A stretch of 64,000 nucleotides of DNA from Erythrobacter sanguineus (GTDB lineage: Bacteria > Pseudomonadota > Alphaproteobacteria > Sphingomonadales > Sphingomonadaceae), in assembly GCA_945878845.1 (NCBI GenBank), contig CAMCUB010000002.1:1-64000 (forward strand), given 5' to 3'. Below, piece by piece: positions 44,948 through 53,653 of the stretch. The notes beneath the pieces are model-generated. The model was not told where the DNA came from, did no database searches, and saw only the letters and a program-made list of their open reading frames with translations. Numbering within the stretch: the stretch's first letter is position 1; every line of letters begins with the position of its first letter. A program made the translations under genes and the position numbers.

Positions 44948-45376
44948 TTTTGATGGCTGCACGCCCTCCGGCGTGCAGTCCTCGGCGCTGTTCCCTTCGC
45001 TTCGCTGCGGGGCACCTGCGGGTCGCGCCGTGCGCTCGCGGTCGCTGGCGCGACCGAAATCACCGCTTCCCATTCGACTCGCGCTGGTTCGGCCCGCCGC
45101 AGGACGGGCCGCAAGGGCGAACGCCCGCCCACAGCGACGCGCCCGCAGGGCGTGTGAGCGAGGATTTCGCATCGCGGATGCGATGCGGAACACAAAGACT
45201 CCAATCATTTCTCTACTGAAATACTTGGAAAATTTACAGTACTGAAATGCAACGCGAAATTGCTTCGCGCCTAACTAAAGTCATAGTACCTTACGCGTCG
45301 AGCGGAGCCGGAGTGTTCTGCTTGCGAAAGGTGCTCCGGCGACCGCTCCCACACTGATGGAGAGAGGAACCCCTGC
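44948..45376. promoter_or_regulatory. 429-base gap with several hairpins and an AT-rich patch, upstream of tonB
   Basis: No gene is seen. A perfect 9-bp stem CTGCACGCC-CTCC-GGCGTGCAG (44957-44978) follows the hydrolase gene and probably ends its transcript. Further stems are GGTCGCGCC/GGCGCGACC (45021-45055), CGCATCGC/GCGATGCG (45168-45187) and CGCGAA/TTCGCG (45253-45269). The stretch 45190-45300 is visibly richer in A and T than its surroundings and holds a 9-bp direct repeat TACTGAAAT (45214-45222 and 45240-45248), so it is the likely promoter and control region of the energy transducer gene. Confidence 0.5.
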
Positions 45377-46063
45377 ATGACTTACGTGTCTGCCAATCGC
45401 CGTCCCAACGCCGCCGCGCTCGCCGGAGCTTTCGGCATTCCCGGTGCCTTCGGCGCCCTGCTGATCGTCGGCCTTGCGGTGACGGTGACGACCGTCCCCA
45501 CCCGGCCGAACCCCAAGGCGACCCCGATCGCGGAAATCCCCCTGCCCCCGCCCCCGCCGCCGACCCCGACGCCGGAGACCAAGCAGAGCGACGCCACGAC
45601 GACGACCACCACCACCACTACGACCCCGACCCCGCCGACTCCCTTCCCGGTCGAGCTGGGACAGGGCGATCCGGTGAACACCTTCCCCACCACCGGCGAT
45701 CCGGTGACCACCGGGCCGATCGAGTACGGTATCCCCGGGCCGACGCCCAGCGCCGCCTCGCTCTATGATCCGGTCGGCGCGAAGGCCAAGGGCAACCCCG
45801 GCACGTGGGTCACCAATGAAGACTACCGCCCGCGCTGGATCGCCGAGGAGCTTTCGGGCACCGCGCGCTTCACGCTCCAGATCGACGCGCGCGGGAAGGT
45901 GACCGGATGCACCATCACCCGCTCCACCGGGCACGCCGCGCTCGACAAGGCGACCTGCGACCTCGTCAGCAAGCGCGCCCGCTTCGATGCGGCGCGTGAC
46001 GGCAATGGCAAGCCGGTTGCGGGGAGCTATTCCAACTCGGTCAGGTGGAGCATCCCCGAGTAA
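45377..46063 (+). CDS. TonB-family energy transducer
   Basis: A 228-residue inner-membrane energy transducer that connects the proton motive force to outer-membrane receptors. It has one membrane segment (about 15-42), a periplasmic proline-rich spacer (PLPPPPPPTPTPETK), a run of ten threonines at about residues 74-83 and a C-terminal TonB domain (from about 155) ending in SYSNSVRWSIPE with a conserved GKVTGCTITRSTGH strand region. exbB/exbD are not adjacent. It could serve the receptor at the left end of the window or many others. Confidence 0.9.
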   Translation: MTYVSANRRPNAAALAGAFGIPGAFGALLIVGLAVTVTTVPTRPNPKATPIAEIPLPPPPPPTPTPETKQSDATTTTTTTTTTPTPPTPFPVELGQGDPVNTFPTTGDPVTTGPIEYGIPGPTPSAASLYDPVGAKAKGNPGTWVTNEDYRPRWIAEELSGTARFTLQIDARGKVTGCTITRSTGHAALDKATCDLVSKRARFDAARDGNGKPVAGSYSNSVRWSIPE

Positions 46064-46076
46064 GGCTCTTTTACGG

Positions 46077-46172
46077 CGGCGCGCCCCTCCGGGCGCGCCG
46101 TTCCTCGCTCACGGGGCCTGAAGGCCCCGCCGCTGCGGGCGCCCGTTCGGGCTTGCGACGCCTGCGGCGTCG
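46077..46172 (+). terminator. Hairpin array after the TonB gene
   Basis: Stem one CGGCGCGCCC-CTCC-GGGCGCGCCG (46077-46100) is 10 bp with a CTCC loop. Stem two CGGGGCC-TGAA-GGCCCCG (46112-46129) follows, then a weak GCCC stem, then CGACGCC-TGC-GGCGTCG (46156-46172). The layout mirrors the array after cpaF. The last stem is followed by ATGATCTTCTT, a weak T-rich tract. Confidence 0.6.
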
Positions 46173-46203
46173 ATGATCTTCTTACGCCGGGGAGGGTTAC
46201 CCC

Positions 46204-46419
46204 CTAGCCCTCTCCGGCGACCTCTTTGACCTGCTCGATCGGCGCCTTGCCGTCCGGCGCAGGCACCGTCCAGATCAGCACATTGATCACCGCGATGACC
46301 GCCAGCAGCACCATCAGCGCGGGGTTCTTTGCCTCGCCGGTGCGCCGCCACAGCACGAAGGCCCCCGCGACCAGCGCAAAGGCGGCGAGCATCACGATGG
46401 CGAGCACGATGTCGGTCAT
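46204..46419 (-). CDS. Small two-helix membrane protein
   Basis: A 71-residue protein with hydrophobic segments at about 4-24 (IVLAIVMLAAFALVAGAFVL) and 34-53 (ALMVLLAVIAVINVLIW), joined by a basic loop. An AAGGA ribosome-binding site lies upstream of the ATG at 46419. I do not recognise the family. It is divergent from the DUF3597 gene and lies alone on the minus strand. Confidence 0.7.
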   Translation of the reverse strand: MTDIVLAIVMLAAFALVAGAFVLWRRTGEAKNPALMVLLAVIAVINVLIWTVPAPDGKAPIEQVKEVAGEG

Positions 46420-46565
46420 GTCGGTTCCTTGCGCTCCCGCCAGCGCCCCTGTCGGTCGCCCCCCGCAGCACGCAACAATAGCGTCACATCCGTGTCACGG
46501 CGGGGGAACATCGCGGGCCTAGCCTCGGTAGATGAACACCGCGAACCCGCGGTACGAGGGAGGCT

Positions 46566-46952
46566 ATGATGGGTATTTTCACGTCGATCAAGAGCGCGAT
46601 CTGGGGCGAGAAGAAGGAAGCGGCTGCGCCCGCACCGGCACCCGCTGCCGCCCCCGCGCCCGCCGCTGCTCCCGCGGCTCCGGCCGAGCCCGAGCCGCTC
46701 ACCGAAGCGCAGATGGAAGCCCACATCGCTTCGCTGCCCGATGCCGACAAGTTCAACTGGCAGACCTCGATCGTCGACCTGATGAAGCTGGTCGGCCTCG
46801 ATCCCTCCTTCGACAACCGCAAGGAACTGGCGGGCGAGCTCGGGCTGGAGGGCTATGAAGGCACCGCCGAGCAGAACATCGCGCTGCACCACGCGGTGAT
46901 GGGCCTGCTGGCGCTGGAAGGCGGCAAGGTCGGCGGGATGCTCGCCGACTGA
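46566..46952 (+). CDS. DUF3597 domain-containing protein
   Basis: A 128-residue protein with a short N-terminus (FTSIKSAIWG), an Ala/Pro-rich linker (residues 20-45) and the C-terminal DUF3597 domain: SLPDADKFNWQTSIVDLMKL, DNRKELAGELG and TAEQNIALHHAVM. Function unknown. A GGGAGG sequence upstream supports ATG 46566, immediately followed by a second ATG. Confidence 0.88.
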   Translation: MMGIFTSIKSAIWGEKKEAAAPAPAPAAAPAPAAAPAAPAEPEPLTEAQMEAHIASLPDADKFNWQTSIVDLMKLVGLDPSFDNRKELAGELGLEGYEGTAEQNIALHHAVMGLLALEGGKVGGMLAD

Positions 46953-47021
46953 AGGCCTACGCAGCGCGCCCCCGCCCTCGCGCATTGACTTGGGCCAAGC
47001 GCGCCGCCTACCTTCGCGGGC

Positions 47022-48869
47022 ATGAGAGAGACCGCCACCAGCATCACCCGCCGCCAGACCCTTGCGGGTCTGGCTGGCACATCCACGCTTGCCCTGCTGC
47101 CGGCATGCGCCGCCAAGCCTGCGCCCGCTGCCGCGAGCACCGCGCTCACCGGCCTCGCGCCCGACGCGGCGCTCGAGCGGGTTGCCTATGCCATGCTCGC
47201 CCACGAGCCCGGCCGCGCCACCGGGCTGGGCGTCGACACCGGCGAATATGCCGCGTGGCGATCGACCTTCGGCACAGGCGGGGCTGCGGGCCGCGCTGAA
47301 TATGCGGCGACGCTCAAGGAACTGGTCTCCGAGGTGCGCGCCTATCCCAAGGAGGGCCTGACCAGCGACCAGCAGATCGGCTTCGAGGTGGTCGAAACCG
47401 CCTTCTCCAGCGCGATCGAGGGCATGGCCAAGCCCTATGGCGACGTCGCGGTCGGCAGCTGGCGCAATGCGCCTTACGTCGTCATCCAGAACGTCGGCGG
47501 CTATATTGATCTGCCCCGTTTCTTCAGCTCGGGGCAGCCGCTGAAGACTGCCGAGGACATGGGGCCCTATATGAGCCGCCTCGCCGAAGTCCCCGTGCTG
47601 CTAGACGGCGAGCTTGAACGGATCAAGGATGCGCGCGGACAGGGTCTGGTGCCGCCCGCCTTCCTGCTCGACAAGGCGATCAAGCAGATGGAGGCGAGCA
47701 TTGCCGCGGCGAGCGAAAGCTATGCCGGGCCGCTGGCTGCCGCCGATTTTGGCGAGGCCAATCGCGCCGCCCCGCTCGCCGAGCGGATTGCTGCCAATGG
47801 CATCGTCCCCGCCTTGGAGCGCCAGCTCGCCGAGCTGAAGGTGCAGCGCGCCGCCGCCAAGGATTCGGCCGGCATGTGGGCGCAGCCGGACGGCGAGGAC
47901 TATTACGACTGGGCGATCCGCGCCTCGACCACCACCCGCCTCACCCCCGACGACATCCACCAGCAGGGCCTCGACGAATTGCGGACGCTCCACGGCCGGA
48001 TGGACCCGATCCTGCGCGAGATTGGCTACACCGAGGGCTCGGTAGGCGAGCGGATGCGCGCCTTGAGCGCCGATCCGCGCTACCACTTCACCGAAGGTGA
48101 CAAGGGCCGCGAGGAGATCTTCGCCTTCATCAATGAGCGCCTCGGCTGGATCAAGTCGCAGATGCCGCGCGCCTTCAACTCGCTGGTCGATCCCAATATG
48201 GAAGTGCGCCGCTTGCCGCTCGCCGAGGAGCCCGGCGCGCCGGGGGCCTATGGCGGCGCGGGGAGCAAGGACGGGAGCATTCCCGGGCGGATGTGGATCA
48301 ACCTGCGCACCACCGACCTCCACCGCAAATATGACCTCGCCGACCTCACCTTCCACGAGGCGATCCCGGGGCACGTGTGGGAGGGCGAGTTCTCGAACCG
48401 CCTGCCGCTGATCCGCTCGATCCTCGCCTTCAACGCTTTCTCCGAAGGCTGGGCGCTCTATGCAGAACAGCTCGCCGACGAGCTGGGGGCCTATGACGAA
48501 TTCAAGGTCGGGCGGCTGGGGTATCTGCAATCCCTCGCCTTCCGCGCCTGCCGGTTGGTGGTCGACACCGGGCTGCACCACAAGCGCTGGACGCGCGAGC
48601 AAGGCCGGCAGTTCTTCGTCGAGGAGAACGGCTCGAAGGTCGAGGAGGTCGCCTCCGAGGTCGACCGCTATTGCTCATGGCCGGGGCAGGCCTGCGGCTA
48701 CAAGATCGGCCATTCCGAGATCGTCAAAAACCGCGCCCGCGCGCAGGCCGAGCTGGGGTCGAAATATGACCTCAAGGGCTTCAACACCGCCGTGGTGCTG
48801 GGCGGCAATGCGCCCTTGAGCGTGATGGCCAACACGGTGAGCCGCTACATCGCGGGCGCCAAGGCATGA
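47022..48869 (+). CDS. DUF885 family metallopeptidase-like lipoprotein, Tat exported
   Basis: A 615-residue DUF885 protein. The N-terminus has a twin-arginine motif (ITRRQTLAG) and a lipobox ending LLPAC, so it is probably a Tat-exported lipoprotein. The conserved metal-site motif is HEAIPGHVWEGE near residue 447, the DUF885 version of HExxxGH, followed by EGWALYAEQLADELG. Members are related to M32-like carboxypeptidases, though few have been assayed. The next gene overlaps its stop by 4 bases. Confidence 0.9.
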   Translation: MRETATSITRRQTLAGLAGTSTLALLPACAAKPAPAAASTALTGLAPDAALERVAYAMLAHEPGRATGLGVDTGEYAAWRSTFGTGGAAGRAEYAATLKELVSEVRAYPKEGLTSDQQIGFEVVETAFSSAIEGMAKPYGDVAVGSWRNAPYVVIQNVGGYIDLPRFFSSGQPLKTAEDMGPYMSRLAEVPVLLDGELERIKDARGQGLVPPAFLLDKAIKQMEASIAAASESYAGPLAAADFGEANRAAPLAERIAANGIVPALERQLAELKVQRAAAKDSAGMWAQPDGEDYYDWAIRASTTTRLTPDDIHQQGLDELRTLHGRMDPILREIGYTEGSVGERMRALSADPRYHFTEGDKGREEIFAFINERLGWIKSQMPRAFNSLVDPNMEVRRLPLAEEPGAPGAYGGAGSKDGSIPGRMWINLRTTDLHRKYDLADLTFHEAIPGHVWEGEFSNRLPLIRSILAFNAFSEGWALYAEQLADELGAYDEFKVGRLGYLQSLAFRACRLVVDTGLHHKRWTREQGRQFFVEENGSKVEEVASEVDRYCSWPGQACGYKIGHSEIVKNRARAQAELGSKYDLKGFNTAVVLGGNAPLSVMANTVSRYIAGAKA

Positions 48870-49810
48870 AGCGCGCGGGCGCGGCAGCGGCGCTGGCCTT
48901 GGCCGCGCTCGCCGCGCCCGCCCATGCCGGCTTTCCGGTCGAGAGGGAGGAGATCTGCCCGGTCGGGGGAGAGAAATTCACCTTCACCACCACCGGCAGC
49001 TATTCGGTCTTCGGCCAGCGGCCTGACGGCAAGCCCTTTGGCAGCTGGTTCTTCCCGCTCGCCATGCCCGAATGCCCGTCGAACGCGCTGGTGATCTATC
49101 GCAAGTTCAAGCCTGAAGAGATCCCCGCGCTGACCGCGCTGGTCGCCTCACCCGAATACAAGGCGCTGCGCTCCGAAACGCAGTATTTCCGCGCATCCTG
49201 GCTGGCGGCGCGGATGGAGCCGGACAATCCGCAGCGCGCGGCCTTCCTGCTGCTGCAAGCGAGCTGGGAGGTGGACGAGGCCCCCGCGATCAAGGCCGGC
49301 TACCAGCGCGCCTTTGCCGAGGCGGCAGGGGCAATCGCGCCCGATCCTGCTGACCTCGACAGCCTGTTCCTGCGCTTCCGCCTCGCCAATGCCCGGCGCG
49401 AGCTCGGCGAATTTGATGCGGCCCGCGCAGCGCTGGACAGCCTGCCGCTCACCGCGCTCGATGTCACTGTGCCGACCGACAAGGCAGTGCCCTACGAACA
49501 GCGCCGGGAGGCCAAGAGCCGCCGGTTCCTGCACGACCAGACCTTGCTGATGCGCAAGGTGATCGACGCTGGCGACAGCGCCTCCAACCCGCTCGACCTG
49601 ATGAGCGTGGATTTCGCCGGGGCCGCCTGCGCCGACCTGATCGAAGCGGGCGCCGCCGCCCCGCTTCCCGAACGCTGCAACGAGCCGCTGGTGCGCGAGC
49701 GGATGCAGGAGGTGCTCAGAAACCGCAAGGATCGTGCAGCCAAGGGTAGGCCGACGGCGGGCGAGGTGATGGAAGACGCCGAGAAAGCCGCAGAAGCCAT
49801 CGCCGACTGA
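48866..49810 (+). CDS. Secreted protein of unknown function, coupled to DUF885
   Basis: A 314-residue exported protein with a signal peptide (MKRAGAAAALALAALAAPAH). It has two early cysteines, one in EEICPVGGEKFTFTTT and one in AMPECPSNALVIY, about 40 residues apart, resembling a zinc-ribbon-like site. The remainder is helical and TPR-like (LRFRLANARRELGEFDAARA). I do not recognise the family. Its ATG overlaps the stop of the DUF885 gene (ATGA), so the two are expressed together and both act outside the cytoplasm. Confidence 0.75.
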   Translation: MKRAGAAAALALAALAAPAHAGFPVEREEICPVGGEKFTFTTTGSYSVFGQRPDGKPFGSWFFPLAMPECPSNALVIYRKFKPEEIPALTALVASPEYKALRSETQYFRASWLAARMEPDNPQRAAFLLLQASWEVDEAPAIKAGYQRAFAEAAGAIAPDPADLDSLFLRFRLANARRELGEFDAARAALDSLPLTALDVTVPTDKAVPYEQRREAKSRRFLHDQTLLMRKVIDAGDSASNPLDLMSVDFAGAACADLIEAGAAAPLPERCNEPLVRERMQEVLRNRKDRAAKGRPTAGEVMEDAEKAAEAIAD

Positions 49811-49907
49811 CCCCGCGCACGAATGCAGCAATCCTCGCGCACCGCAGCGCGTTGCAAACCGCTAACCTGACCCCATCTTGCAATCCGCAAGGCGAGAGGA
49901 GGGCCGC

Positions 49908-51533
49908 ATGGAAACACTGGGACAAGACCTTGAGACCATGCGCCGGGTGCCGCTCGCGCCTGATCATGTCGACGCCATCTGCGCGATCGGGGGCGAGAAA
50001 TTCTATCCCGCCGGCTCCATCGTCATGGAGATCGGCGAGCCGATGGACCGCTTCGTCTACATCCTCGAAGGCGAGATCGAGGTGGTCGATCCCTACACCG
50101 ATGAACGGATGCTGCCCTCCAGCCTCGGCGCCACGCAGTTCATGGGCGAGATCGCCTTTCTCAACCGCTCGACCAACATCATGCGGATGCGCGCGGCGGT
50201 CGACACCCGGGTGATCGAGGCCCCGCGCACGCCGATGCTCGAGCTGATGGGCCGCGTGCCCGAATTGTCCGACCACCTCATCACCGTCTTCGCCGCGCGC
50301 CGCCGCCGCCAATTCGAGGCGCGCAATGATGCGATCAAGGTGATCGGCGCGGACCGCGATCCCGCAGTGCAGGCGGTCGAGCGCTTCCTGTCGCGCAACC
50401 GCATCCCGTTCCAGAGCTACGACATGGACGAGCGCGACGCCGAGACCGCGGCGGTGTGCGACCTCACCGGGCACAAGCCTTCGGTGATCCTCGGCTTCAA
50501 TCAGCGGATTGAGGACCCGACCCCGCGCAAGGTCGCGCAATATCTCGGCATGGACCTCGATATCTGTTCGCGCCGGACCTACGATCTGGTGATCGTCGGC
50601 GGCGGCCCTGCGGGCGTGGCGGCGGCGGTCTATGCCGGCAGCGAGGGGATCGAGGCGCTGGTGGTCGAGGACACTGCGGTCGGCGGACAGGCGGGCACGT
50701 CGAGCCGGATCGAGAACTACATGGGCTTTCCCACCGGCATCAGCGGCACCGACCTCACCTGGCGGGGCCAAGTGCAGGCGATGAAGTTCGGCACGCGCTT
50801 CGTGATGCCGCGCCGGGTCGAGGCAATGAGCCGCCGCGAGGACGGGGCCTATTGCCTCACCCTCGATGATGATGATGAACTCTGCGCCCGCGCGGTGCTG
50901 GTGGCGACCGGCGTGCAATACCGCCGCCTGCCGCTGGAGAACCTCGCGGAGCTGGAAGGCGCTGGCATCTTCTACTCGGCGACCGAGATGGAAGCGCGAT
51001 TCTGCGCAAAGACCGAAGCGGTGGTGATCGGCGGCGGCAATTCGGCGGGGCAGGCGGCGATGTACCTGTCGCGCGCCGCGGCCCACGTGCATCTGGTGGT
51101 GCGATCGGGCAGTCTGGCGGCCTCGATGTCGAGCTACCTCTCGCAGCGTCTCGAGGCCGATCCGCGGGTCACCATCCACTACCATTCCGAAGTCACCGCA
51201 CTGCACGGCGAGACGTGGCTGGAGGGCCTCACGCTCAGGACCGGCGAGAGCGAGCAGCGGATCGACACCCGCGCGTTGTTCATCATGATCGGCGCCGCGC
51301 CCAACACCGACTGGCTTTCGGGCCTTGCCGCAACCGATGCCAAGGGCTTCGTCCTCACCGGCGCGGCCGCCGGGCAGACCGACGACTACGCCACCACCGC
51401 GCCCGGTATCTTCGCGGTGGGCGACGTGCGCGCAGGCTCGGTCAAGCGCGTCGCAAGCGCGGTGGGCGAGGGATCGGTGGTGGTCAGCCGCATCTGGCAA
51501 TATCTCGAGGACACGCGGCCGCAGGTGGGCTGA
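49908..51533 (+). CDS. Cyclic-nucleotide-binding / thioredoxin-reductase-fold flavoprotein
   Basis: A 541-residue fusion. Residues 20-125 are a cyclic-nucleotide-binding-type domain (FYPAGSIVMEIGEPMDRFVY, FMGEIAFLN), 145-215 a thioredoxin/glutaredoxin-like unit without a CxxC, and 225-541 a thioredoxin-reductase fold with FAD motif VIVGGGPAGVAAAVYAG, NADPH motif VVIGGGNSAGQAAMYL and the terminal GIFAVGDVRAGSVKRVAS. The redox site of E. coli TrxR (CATC) reads SATE at about 357-360, so it cannot be a standard thioredoxin reductase. A GAGAGGAGGG ribosome-binding site supports ATG 49908. Electron acceptor and effector are unknown. Confidence 0.9.
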   Translation: METLGQDLETMRRVPLAPDHVDAICAIGGEKFYPAGSIVMEIGEPMDRFVYILEGEIEVVDPYTDERMLPSSLGATQFMGEIAFLNRSTNIMRMRAAVDTRVIEAPRTPMLELMGRVPELSDHLITVFAARRRRQFEARNDAIKVIGADRDPAVQAVERFLSRNRIPFQSYDMDERDAETAAVCDLTGHKPSVILGFNQRIEDPTPRKVAQYLGMDLDICSRRTYDLVIVGGGPAGVAAAVYAGSEGIEALVVEDTAVGGQAGTSSRIENYMGFPTGISGTDLTWRGQVQAMKFGTRFVMPRRVEAMSRREDGAYCLTLDDDDELCARAVLVATGVQYRRLPLENLAELEGAGIFYSATEMEARFCAKTEAVVIGGGNSAGQAAMYLSRAAAHVHLVVRSGSLAASMSSYLSQRLEADPRVTIHYHSEVTALHGETWLEGLTLRTGESEQRIDTRALFIMIGAAPNTDWLSGLAATDAKGFVLTGAAAGQTDDYATTAPGIFAVGDVRAGSVKRVASAVGEGSVVVSRIWQYLEDTRPQVG

Positions 51534-51641
51534 TTTTTCGAAAGGCCCCTGCACCAAGCCTCTGGCATTGCCGCAAATTACCGATATGCTGCACGCGTTC
51601 GCACCGTCAACGCAGAGCCGGTGCCGAAGGGACGCCTCGCC

Positions 51642-53210
51642 ATGATTTCCGCGCTGATCCGCCTTGCCCTTGCCGCGCTTGCGCTAGCCGCCGCCGCCAC
51701 GCCGGCCGCCGCCGAATGGTACGAGGCCTCCTCCGATCACTTCGTCATCTATGCCGATGACAAGGCCGCCGACATCAAGACCTTTGCCGAAAACCTCGAG
51801 CGCTATCACAGCGCGATGGTGTTCGTGACCGGGCGCAAGTCCGATACGCCCAGCCCCTCCAACCGCGTCGTCATCTATGTCGTGGGCGGCGAGAAGGCGA
51901 TGCGCACGCTGTCAGGCGACAAGAAGATCGGCGGCTTCTACATCCCGCGCGCCGGGGGCAGCCGCGCCTTCGTGCAGGATATCCGCAACCAGCAGAACGG
52001 CTATCCCGATTTCTCGACCATCATCCTGCTCCACGAATATGCCCACCACTTCCTCCTGTCCTCCTCGCGCTTTGCCAAGCCGCGCTGGTTCGACGAGGGG
52101 GCGGCCGAGTTTTTCGCAGCGGCCAGCTTCGAGCGCGGCGGGAGCATGTGGATCGGCCGCCCGGCAGAGCACCGCGCGGGCGATCTGGCCTTTGCCGATC
52201 CGGTGCATGTGCGCGAATTGTTCGACCCGGCGCTCTATGAGCAGAAGAAGGTCAAGGGCTACGACACCTTCTATGCCAAGAGCTGGGCTCTCTATCACTA
52301 CCTGTTCTTCAGCGAGACGCGCCGCGGGCAATCGAACGCCTATCTCCTCAATCTCGCCAAGGGCATGGACCAGAAGGCGGCGGGCGAAGCGGCGTTCGGC
52401 GATCTCGACAAGCTGGAACGCGAACTGAAGGTCTATCTGCGCCAGTCGAGCGCGCCTGCGTTGAAGCTGCCGCCCGACAAGCTTGCGATCGGCCCCGTCA
52501 CCCTGCGCCAGCTGACCGCGGGCGAGGCGGCGATGATGCCGCTCCAGATCCGCTCGCAGCGCGGCGTGGGCTCAGAGGAAGCCGCGGTGCTGCTGGCCGA
52601 GGCGCGGGCGGTGGCGGCGAAGTTCCCCGAGGACCCGGGCGTGCTCACCGCGCTGGCCGAGGCCGAGTTTGACGCGGGCAACGACGCCGAGGCGATCGCG
52701 GCGGCCGACAAGGCGATCGCCCGCGATCCTGCGCGCGCCAATGCCTATGTCCAGAAAGGCTATGCGCTGTTCCGTCAGGCCGAGGAGGTTGACGCCGACA
52801 AGCGTGCGGCCGCCTATGCCGCCGCGGTCAGGCCCTTTATCGCGCTCAACAAGCTGGAGAACGATCACCCGCTGCCGCTGATCTATTTCTACCGCGCGCA
52901 GGTTCAGCAGGGCAAGGAGCCGAACGAGAACGCGCGCGCGGCGCTGGAGCGGGCGGCGGTGCTCGCCCCGTTCGATCACGGTTTGCAAATTCAGGCGGGT
53001 CTGATGCTGCTGGGCGAAGGCAAGATCACCTTTGCCCGCTCAATCCTCGCGCCGGTCGCGGCCAATCCACACGGCGGCTGGGCGGCGGCCAAGGCCAAGC
53101 AGATCATCGCGGCGATAGTCGATGCCCCGGAAGGCACCCCGCTCCTGCTCGGCAAGCTGCCCGATCCGGTCGAAGTGCCCGAGGTCGAGGTGCCGGGGGA
53201 CGAGGCCTAA
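51642..53210 (+). CDS. Secreted HExxH peptidase-like protein with TPR repeats
   Basis: A 522-residue exported protein; signal peptide MISALIRLALAALALAAAAT. The zinc motif HEYAHH (in ILLHEYAHHFLLSS) is followed by FDEGAAEFFAA, giving the expected glutamate ligand of a gluzincin-like peptidase. Similar proteins carry the DUF1570-type domain. The C-terminal half holds at least three TPR-like helix pairs (AEFDAGNDAEAIAAADKAIA, ARANAYVQKGYALF). GAAGGGA upstream favours ATG 51642 over an earlier GTG (51621). Substrate unknown. Confidence 0.85.
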   Translation: MISALIRLALAALALAAAATPAAAEWYEASSDHFVIYADDKAADIKTFAENLERYHSAMVFVTGRKSDTPSPSNRVVIYVVGGEKAMRTLSGDKKIGGFYIPRAGGSRAFVQDIRNQQNGYPDFSTIILLHEYAHHFLLSSSRFAKPRWFDEGAAEFFAAASFERGGSMWIGRPAEHRAGDLAFADPVHVRELFDPALYEQKKVKGYDTFYAKSWALYHYLFFSETRRGQSNAYLLNLAKGMDQKAAGEAAFGDLDKLERELKVYLRQSSAPALKLPPDKLAIGPVTLRQLTAGEAAMMPLQIRSQRGVGSEEAAVLLAEARAVAAKFPEDPGVLTALAEAEFDAGNDAEAIAAADKAIARDPARANAYVQKGYALFRQAEEVDADKRAAAYAAAVRPFIALNKLENDHPLPLIYFYRAQVQQGKEPNENARAALERAAVLAPFDHGLQIQAGLMLLGEGKITFARSILAPVAANPHGGWAAAKAKQIIAAIVDAPEGTPLLLGKLPDPVEVPEVEVPGDEA

Positions 53211-53263
53211 GCGCGTGGGCCTGAGGGCGTGGGCCGAGGCAGCGCCCCGGCCCCCGCGTCAAC

Positions 53264-53593
53264 TCAGCTCTTGCCGCCGCCGAGCAGGCCCGAGGCCATG
53301 CCCATGATGTCGTCGAGCGGGTTGCCGTCCTTGTCCATGTCGAGCATCGAGGCGAAGTGGGTGAGCGAGCCCTCGCCCCCGATCGCGGCGACCACCTGAT
53401 TGAGGATGTCGGGGCTGAGGCCGGTCTTCTCGGCCGCCAGCGTGACGGTGTCGCCGTCGAGCTGATGGGTCTTGCCGAGCGCGCCGATCGCCATTTCGAC
53501 CATGCCCGGATCGATGCCGATCTGCTTGGCCAGGTTCGCCACATCATCCGGCGCGCCGCCGATGTTCTTCAGAATACCGTCGAGAATGCTCAT
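53264..53593 (-). CDS. Small DUF937/YidB-like protein
   Basis: A 109-residue protein with short helices and repeated IG and GLS motifs (LAKQIGIDPGMVEMAIGALG, AEKTGLSPDILNQVVAAIGG). A single DMDKDGNPLDD loop resembles an EF-hand-like calcium site. The C-terminus is glycine-rich (ASGLLGGGKS). The family call is tentative. It precedes the pckA terminator on the same strand. Confidence 0.6.
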   Translation of the reverse strand: MSILDGILKNIGGAPDDVANLAKQIGIDPGMVEMAIGALGKTHQLDGDTVTLAAEKTGLSPDILNQVVAAIGGEGSLTHFASMLDMDKDGNPLDDIMGMASGLLGGGKS

Positions 53594-53653
53594 GAGGTCC
53601 CTCCTTAGTATCGAGTCGGCGCGCACTGTGCAGCAAGCACGCGACGATTCAAC

